This document shows, piece after piece, positions 5,165 through 9,081 of a stretch of 9,081 nt of DNA. Positions within the stretch are counted from its first letter, which is position 1. Each line of letters opens with the position of its first letter. The position numbers and the translations under genes were made by a program. The notes under the pieces are model-generated. The model made no database searches and had not been told where the DNA came from. It saw nothing but the letters and a program-made list of their open reading frames with translations. The stretch is from CAYLZN01 sp964387935 (GTDB lineage Bacteria > Acidobacteriota > Vicinamibacteria > Vicinamibacterales > JAFNAJ01), in NCBI GenBank assembly GCA_964387935.1, contig CAYLZN010000242.1:1-9081 (forward strand), written 5' to 3'.

Positions 5165-6808
5165 ATGCCACGTCGGGTTCTGGCGGCCAGCGCCCTGGCC
5201 TCGCTGCTTCTGGTGCGCCCGGCGGCGGGGCAGCCCGTGTTCGATCTCCGAGCGACCCGCCTCGTCGATCTGACCCACGCCTACAACACCAGGACCCTGT
5301 ACTGGCCGACGTCGCCGTCGGGGTTCGAGATGACGACACTGGCGGCCGGGCAAACCCCGGGCGGCTACTACTACAGCGCCAACGCGTTTTCGGCCCCTGA
5401 GCACGGCGGCACCCACCTCGACGCGCCCGTCCACTTCGCGGAAGGGCGTCGGACGAGCGATCAGGTGCCACTGGCGCAGCTCGTCGCGCCAGCCGTCGTG
5501 ATCGACGTGACCGCCCGCGCGGCCGCCGATCGCAACTACCGGCTCACGCCAGACGTCGTGCACGCGTTCGAGAGCCGGCACGGCCGGATCCCGCCTGGGG
5601 CGATGGTGCTCCTCCGCACCGGCTGGAGCCGGTCTTGGGGTGACCGGAAGGCGTACTTCGGCAGCGACGTGCCCAACGATGCCAGCCACCTCAGCTTCCC
5701 GTCCTTCGGCCTCGAGGCGGCGCGGTGGCTCGTGGAGGAACGTCGCGTGGGCGCGCTGGGGGTTGATACGGCATCCATCGACCACGGCCCGTCCAGCGAT
5801 TTTCCCGTGCATCGGCTCTCCGCGGCTGCCAACGTGATCGGCCTGGAGAACCTGACGGCCCTGGATGAACTGCCTCCCACTGGCGCCACGGTGTTCGCGC
5901 TCCCCATGAAGATCGAAGGGGGCTCGGGCGGGCCGGTACGCGTCGTGGCAGTCGTGCCGCGATTCGAGCCCGCGCCCGGGGTGGCAGGTGTGCCGGCCGT
6001 CATCACCCCGGCCGCACTCGCCGCGCGGCTCACTGAGCCACACCTCGTCGTCGTGCACGTCGGCGACAAGGCCGTGTACGACGCCGGCCACGTGCCGGGC
6101 GCGCGGCACCTCGCACTCGACGCCATCTCGCAGCCCCGCGGTGAGGGGCGCCTGACCCTGCAGATGCTCCCGGAGACCGATCTCGCCCGTCTCCTCGCGG
6201 CACTCGGTGTCTCCGACGACAGCCAGGTCGTTCTTTACTTCGGGAAGGACGAAGTGACCCCGACCGCGCGTGCGCTGGTGGCATTCGACCTGCTGGGCCT
6301 CGCCAGTCGCGTCTCCTGGCTCGACGGGGGTCTCCCCGCCTGGAAGGCCGAAGGCCTCCCGGTGACCACTGACGTGCCGCGTCCGCTGCCGGGTCACCTC
6401 ACCTCGCGCCCTTCGTCGGCTCCCGCGATCGTGGACGCGGCCTGGATGATGGCCAACCGCGGGTCGGATGGCACGACGGTCGTCGATGCCCGGCTGCCGC
6501 AGTTCTACAGCGGAGAGAGCAACCCGGGAGGGCGCTATCCCCGCCCGGGACACATCGCCGGCGCGCGCAGCCTGCCCTTCGAGACGCTGCTCACGGAATC
6601 CGGCCATCTCCGCACGCGCGCCGAACTGGCCGCACGGTTTGCGGAAAGCGGCATCGGCCCGCAGGCGAGGGTCGCGGCCTACTGCCACATCGGGCAGCAG
6701 GCCAGCCTGGTCTACCTCGTGGCGCGATGGCTGGGCCACACGGCCGTGCTGTACGACGGCTCGTTCGAAGAGTGGAGCGCCAAGGCGGAGTTGCCGGTGG
6801 AACGGTAA
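5165..6808 (+). CDS. Exported cyclase-family (kynurenine-formamidase-like) hydrolase fused to tandem rhodanese
   Basis: 547 residues; ATG 5165 has GGAGG six nt upstream. Residues 1-22 look like a signal peptide (basic MPRR, hydrophobic core, AAG-Q end), so the protein should be periplasmic. Residues about 30-265 are a cyclase-family domain (KynB/isatin-hydrolase-like) with the signature HGGTHLDAPVHF. His80, His84, Asp86, His216 and Glu228 match the spacing of the KynB metal ligands, and His90 its catalytic histidine, so this half should be an active amidohydrolase; the substrate is unknown. Residues about 278-401 are a first rhodanese domain (YDAGHVPGARHL, then LDGGLPAWKAEGLP) whose active loop has no Cys (YFGKDEVTPTAR). 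Residues about 423-545 are a second one (GHIAGARSLPF, then AYCHIGQQAS) with the catalytic Cys at 507, as in tandem thiosulfate/3-mercaptopyruvate sulfurtransferases. The frame runs unbroken through all three domains. A heptad repeat array begins 3 nt after the stop. Confidence 0.9.
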   Translation: MPRRVLAASALASLLLVRPAAGQPVFDLRATRLVDLTHAYNTRTLYWPTSPSGFEMTTLAAGQTPGGYYYSANAFSAPEHGGTHLDAPVHFAEGRRTSDQVPLAQLVAPAVVIDVTARAAADRNYRLTPDVVHAFESRHGRIPPGAMVLLRTGWSRSWGDRKAYFGSDVPNDASHLSFPSFGLEAARWLVEERRVGALGVDTASIDHGPSSDFPVHRLSAAANVIGLENLTALDELPPTGATVFALPMKIEGGSGGPVRVVAVVPRFEPAPGVAGVPAVITPAALAARLTEPHLVVVHVGDKAVYDAGHVPGARHLALDAISQPRGEGRLTLQMLPETDLARLLAALGVSDDSQVVLYFGKDEVTPTARALVAFDLLGLASRVSWLDGGLPAWKAEGLPVTTDVPRPLPGHLTSRPSSAPAIVDAAWMMANRGSDGTTVVDARLPQFYSGESNPGGRYPRPGHIAGARSLPFETLLTESGHLRTRAELAARFAESGIGPQARVAAYCHIGQQASLVYLVARWLGHTAVLYDGSFEEWSAKAELPVER

Positions 6809-6811
6809 GAG

Positions 6812-6894
6812 GGCGTACGGCTTACGGCGTACGGCGTACGGCGGCGTACGGACAAAGACAGGGCGTACGGCGGCGTACGGCAGGGGCGGCGCAC
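6812..6894 (+). repeat. GGCGTAC heptamer array after the cyclase-rhodanese gene
   Basis: Begins 3 nt after the TAA of the plus-strand gene. Exact GGCGTAC units lie at 6812, 6826, 6833, 6843, 6862 and 6872, with a GGCTTAC variant at 6819 and GGCGCAC at 6888. Three-nt GGC slips occur at 6840, 6869 and 6879. The spacer ACAAAGACA (6852-6860) splits the array and recreates the GACAGG...CGTACGG junction seen at 413. Reading direction equals that of the gene just ended. Confidence 0.9.
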
Positions 6895-6985
6895 GGGGGC
6901 GTCGGCTCAGCCCCGGCCTCGAGCGATACCGTATCAGTCTGGGGGGGCCGTACGCCTTACGTCGTACGCCGTACGCCTGTCTTTT
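6852..6985. repeat. Imperfect inverted repeat joining two opposed heptad arrays
   Basis: CAAAGACAGGGCGTACGG (6853-6870) is matched by CCGTACGCCTGTCTTTT (6969-6985), whose complement reads AAAAGACAGGCGTACGG; the arms differ by one extra G and an end base. The roughly 100 bp between holds the rest of both arrays, a G-rich stretch (6941-6947, seven G) and an 11-bp palindrome GATAC-C-GTATC (6925-6935). The whole lies between two convergent stop codons (6808 and 6994), so a transcript from either side could fold into a long GC-rich stem. Confidence 0.65.
6950..6977 (-). repeat. GGCGTAC heptamer array in minus orientation after the sugar kinase gene
   Basis: On the minus strand the four consecutive heptads read GGCGTAC, GGCGTAC, GACGTAA, GGCGTAC (plus coordinates 6971-6977, 6964-6970, 6957-6963, 6950-6956). 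It lies 16 nt past the TAG (6994-6996) of the minus-strand kinase gene, preceded by AAAAGACA. The orientation is opposite to the neighbouring array at 6812 and again agrees with the gene it follows. Confidence 0.88.
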
Positions 6986-6993
6986 GACCCGCC

Positions 6994-8094
6994 CTACCGG
7001 CTCACCCGGGCCGTGCCACCCTTCATGACCCGTTCGACGTCGGCCAGGGTGGCCATGGTCGTGTCACCCGGGGTCGTCATCGCGAGCGCGCCGTGGGCGG
7101 CGCCGCACTCCACCGCCCACTGTGGGCCCCTGTCCAGCAGGAAGCCGTAGATCAGCCCGGAGGCGAACGAGTCCCCGCCACCCACGCGGTCGTAGATCTC
7201 CAGCGCAGTGCGTGACGGTGCCTGGTAGAGACGTCCGTCCACATGGCACACGGCGCCCCAGTCGTTGAACGTTGCCGTCGTCGCGCTGCGCAGCGTGGTC
7301 GCCACCACCCGGAAGTTGGGGAAGGCCTTGACGACCTCCTCGATCATGCGGGCGAAGTGACTCACGTCGAGCGCGGACAGCTGCTCATCGACGCCGGGCA
7401 CGGCAAACCCGAGGGCCGCCGTGAAGTCCTCCTCGTTGCCGAGCATGACGTCGACGTACTGCGCGAGCTCGCGGTTCACCGCCTGCGCCCGCGGCTGTCC
7501 GCCAATCGACTTCCAGAGTGACGGTCGGTAGTTGAGGTCGTAGGAGATGATGGTGCCGTGCTGCTTCGCGGCGGCCATTGCCTCCTGCGCAACTGCCGGC
7601 GTCGTGTCCGAGAGCGCGGCGAAGATGCCGCCGGTGTGGAACCAGCGGGCCCCGTCCTTGCCGAAGATGGTGTCCCAGTCGATATCCCCAGGCTTCAGTT
7701 GCGACACGGCGGTGTGGCCGCGATCGGAACAGCCAAGCGCGGCACGCACGCCGAAGCCCCGCTCGGTGAAGTTGAGGCCGTTCCGCACCTGGCGTCCCAC
7801 CCCGTCGTCTTTGACCCAGCGGACGTGGGTCTGGTCCACGCCCCCCTGGTACATGAGGTCTTCGACGAGGCGTCCGACCGGGTTGTCCACCAGCGCCGTG
7901 ACGATGGCCGTGTCGAGCCCGAAGCAGCGCTTGAGGCCGCGAGCGACGTTGTACTCGCCTCCACCTTCCCACGCGCGGAACGACCGGGTCGTGGCGATCC
8001 GCCCGTCCCCGGGGTCCAGTCGGAGCATGACCTCGCCGAGGCTGACGAGGTCCCAGCGGCAGTGCGATTTCGGTTTGATGGCGACGCTCGGCAT
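6994..8094 (-). CDS. kdgK: PfkB-family sugar kinase, probable 2-keto-3-deoxygluconate kinase
   Basis: 366 residues from ATG 8094; no strong Shine-Dalgarno is visible. A cytoplasmic ribokinase-fold enzyme using ATP to phosphorylate a sugar or sugar acid. Near the N-terminus are LVSLGEVMLRLDPGDG and EGGGEYNVARGLKRCFGLDT (PfkB substrate-binding region), then GARWFHTGGIFAALSD, YDLNYRPSLWKS and GNEEDFTAALG. Close to the C-terminus is DRVGGGDSFASGLIYGF, the anion-hole motif with catalytic Asp308; the usual GAGD is GGGD here. The GARWFH, DLNYRxxLW and NEED blocks, and the overall order, closely follow bacterial KDG kinases such as the Thermotoga enzyme (from memory). These make 2-keto-3-deoxy-6-phosphogluconate in hexuronate or Entner-Doudoroff catabolism. 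The C-terminus extends slightly beyond the family core. It lies 44 nt downstream of the WecA-like gene on the same strand, possibly co-transcribed. The PfkB call is secure, the KDG substrate probable. Confidence 0.88.
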   Translation of the reverse strand: MPSVAIKPKSHCRWDLVSLGEVMLRLDPGDGRIATTRSFRAWEGGGEYNVARGLKRCFGLDTAIVTALVDNPVGRLVEDLMYQGGVDQTHVRWVKDDGVGRQVRNGLNFTERGFGVRAALGCSDRGHTAVSQLKPGDIDWDTIFGKDGARWFHTGGIFAALSDTTPAVAQEAMAAAKQHGTIISYDLNYRPSLWKSIGGQPRAQAVNRELAQYVDVMLGNEEDFTAALGFAVPGVDEQLSALDVSHFARMIEEVVKAFPNFRVVATTLRSATTATFNDWGAVCHVDGRLYQAPSRTALEIYDRVGGGDSFASGLIYGFLLDRGPQWAVECGAAHGALAMTTPGDTTMATLADVERVMKGGTARVSR

Positions 8095-8138
8095 ATGAAC
8101 CGCCGATTATGGCACGAGTCGTCTGGCGCCGAAGGGCC

Positions 8139-9081
8139 TCAGCGGACTTCCATCGAGAGCAGCGCGAGCACGGAGCAGGCCAGCGCGAGGGCGTACAGCG
8201 CGAGGACTGCCCGTCGCTGGGAGAACCCAGCGTCGATGAGACGATGGTGGATGTGCGCCTGGTCGCCGGCCAGCACCTGTGAGAGCGCCCGGAGCCGGTC
8301 TCTCACCGACCGGCGATCGCCGCGCTGACTGCCCACGACGCGGCGGACGATGGCCAGAGCCGTGTCCGCAATCGGCAGAGCGAAGATGAGCAGGGGCACG
8401 CCGACCGCGAGCGCCGTGGCCTCCTTCTGCCGACCGGCGATGGCCGTGACGCCGAGGAGGAACCCGCAGAGCAGGCTGCCGGCATCGCCCAGGAACACTT
8501 CCGCCGGGTTGAGGTTGTAGGGCAGGAACCCCGCGACGGCCCCGACGAACGCCAGGAGCATCAACGCTTCGGCGTCCCCGCCCCTCACGATCAGGATGAC
8601 CGCGCAGGTGCTGGCCGCGATGCAGGCCAGGCCCCCCGCCAGCCCGTCGATGCCGTCCACGAGGTTGAACGCGTTGGTGAGGCCCACGATCCAGAGCAGC
8701 GTGGCCGGGACCTCGAGCCAGCCGAGGGCGTAGGTCGTGCCGAACAGCGTGACCCGGTCGATGACGACGTGAAAGGCGACCACCACGCCCGCCGCGATGA
8801 CCTGACCTCCCAGCTTGGTCCCAGGAGAGAGCCCTCGCACGTCGTCGAGGAACCCGACAACGAACACCACGAGCGCGCCGGCGAGGACCGGCGCGATGGG
8901 CACGAGGTCTGGCATGGTGACGGCGCGAAGGTGCTGGCTGAGCGTGAAGAGCACGGCCAGGGTCAGCCCCAGTGCCAGGGCGATGCTGGCGCCACCGACA
9001 CGCGGCACGGCCATCGTGTGGATCTTCCGGTGACCGGGGTGGTCCAGGATGCCTGCGCGGATCCCGGCTCCCGCCACAAGC
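8139..9081 (-). CDS. WecA/TagO-like polyprenyl-phosphate sugar-1-phosphate transferase (N-terminus cut)
   Basis: About 313 residues are visible; the frame continues past the window edge, so the true start and first membrane helix are missing, and the GTG at 9077 is probably internal. This is a multi-pass inner-membrane enzyme that moves a sugar-1-phosphate (usually GlcNAc or GalNAc) from UDP-sugar to undecaprenyl phosphate, the first step of O-antigen, teichoic-acid-type or exopolysaccharide synthesis. All family blocks are present in order: DHPGHRKIHTMAVPRVGG, the FLDDVRGLSPGTKL catalytic Asp pair (about 8831-8855), NAFNLVDGIDGLAGG (about 8629-8672), EVFLGDAGSLLCGF, ADTALAIVRR and the HIHHRLIDAGF loop (about 8226-8260). 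Several hydrophobic helices separate them. The HIHHR loop places it with the WecA/TagO branch and not MraY. The donor sugar cannot be told from sequence. Confidence 0.92.
   Translation of the reverse strand, partial: LVAGAGIRAGILDHPGHRKIHTMAVPRVGGASIALALGLTLAVLFTLSQHLRAVTMPDLVPIAPVLAGALVVFVVGFLDDVRGLSPGTKLGGQVIAAGVVVAFHVVIDRVTLFGTTYALGWLEVPATLLWIVGLTNAFNLVDGIDGLAGGLACIAASTCAVILIVRGGDAEALMLLAFVGAVAGFLPYNLNPAEVFLGDAGSLLCGFLLGVTAIAGRQKEATALAVGVPLLIFALPIADTALAIVRRVVGSQRGDRRSVRDRLRALSQVLAGDQAHIHHRLIDAGFSQRRAVLALYALALACSVLALLSMEVR

Noticed and set aside
5106..5471. N-terminal extension of the SnoaL-like protein up to 5471
   Set aside because: The extension is antisense to the cyclase gene and low-complexity; GTG 5105 has a ribosome site and begins the conserved fold.
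5126..6739. 537-codon minus-strand open frame opposite the cyclase-rhodanese gene
   Set aside because: Antisense shadow with no recognisable motif; the plus frame has three clear domains and a ribosome site.
6809..6993. Insertion sequence or MITE with terminal inverted repeats
   Set aside because: The inverted arms are tandem heptads shared with other gaps; there is no transposase and no visible target-site duplication. It is better described as two opposed arrays.

Overview
The window is GC-rich bacterial chromosome with densely packed genes and unusual short-period repeats in several gaps. A PEP-CTERM protein, a GspE/PilB ATPase with MshEN-like N-terminal repeats, an HDOD protein and GT39-type and WecA-type envelope glycan genes suggest a Gram-negative soil or sediment bacterium. 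Acidobacteriota, perhaps Vicinamibacteria-like, is my guess; it rests on overall resemblance and not on a marker gene.

Layout. (1) 1-410, plus: C-terminal end of an integral-membrane GT39/ArnT-like glycosyltransferase. (2) 411-649: heptanucleotide repeats, three GGCGTAC units followed by about fifteen GGCACNN units. (3) 650-3447, plus: a two-gene, translationally coupled unit (ATGA overlap) of a GspE/PilB-type ATPase and an HDOD-domain protein. (4) 3448-3522: a GGCGTAC array running into an 11-bp-stem hairpin between convergent genes. (5) 3507-4463, minus: PEP-CTERM protein with a very Arg-rich N-terminus and a possible sigma-54 promoter. (6) 4464-4679: regulatory-looking gap. (7) 4680-5105, minus: SnoaL-like protein, divergent from (8) 5165-6808, plus: a predicted exported fusion of a kynurenine-formamidase-like metal hydrolase and a tandem rhodanese. 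The 59-bp gap between them is a near-symmetric inverted repeat. (9) 6809-6993: two GGCGTAC arrays in inverted orientation between convergent genes. (10) 6994-8094, minus: PfkB sugar kinase, most like 2-keto-3-deoxygluconate kinase. (11) 8139-9081, minus: WecA/TagO-like polyprenyl-phosphate sugar-1-phosphate transferase, cut off by the window end.

How it fits together. The ATPase/HDOD pair looks like a motility or secretion motor plus a signalling partner, with possible cyclic-di-GMP input through the MshEN-like repeats. The GT39 remnant, PEP-CTERM protein and WecA-like enzyme all concern the envelope or exopolysaccharide, but they do not form one operon. The two most distinctive items are the cyclase-rhodanese fusion and the GGCGTAC heptad family. 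All four GGCGTAC arrays begin within about 20 nt of a stop codon and read in the orientation of the gene just ended.
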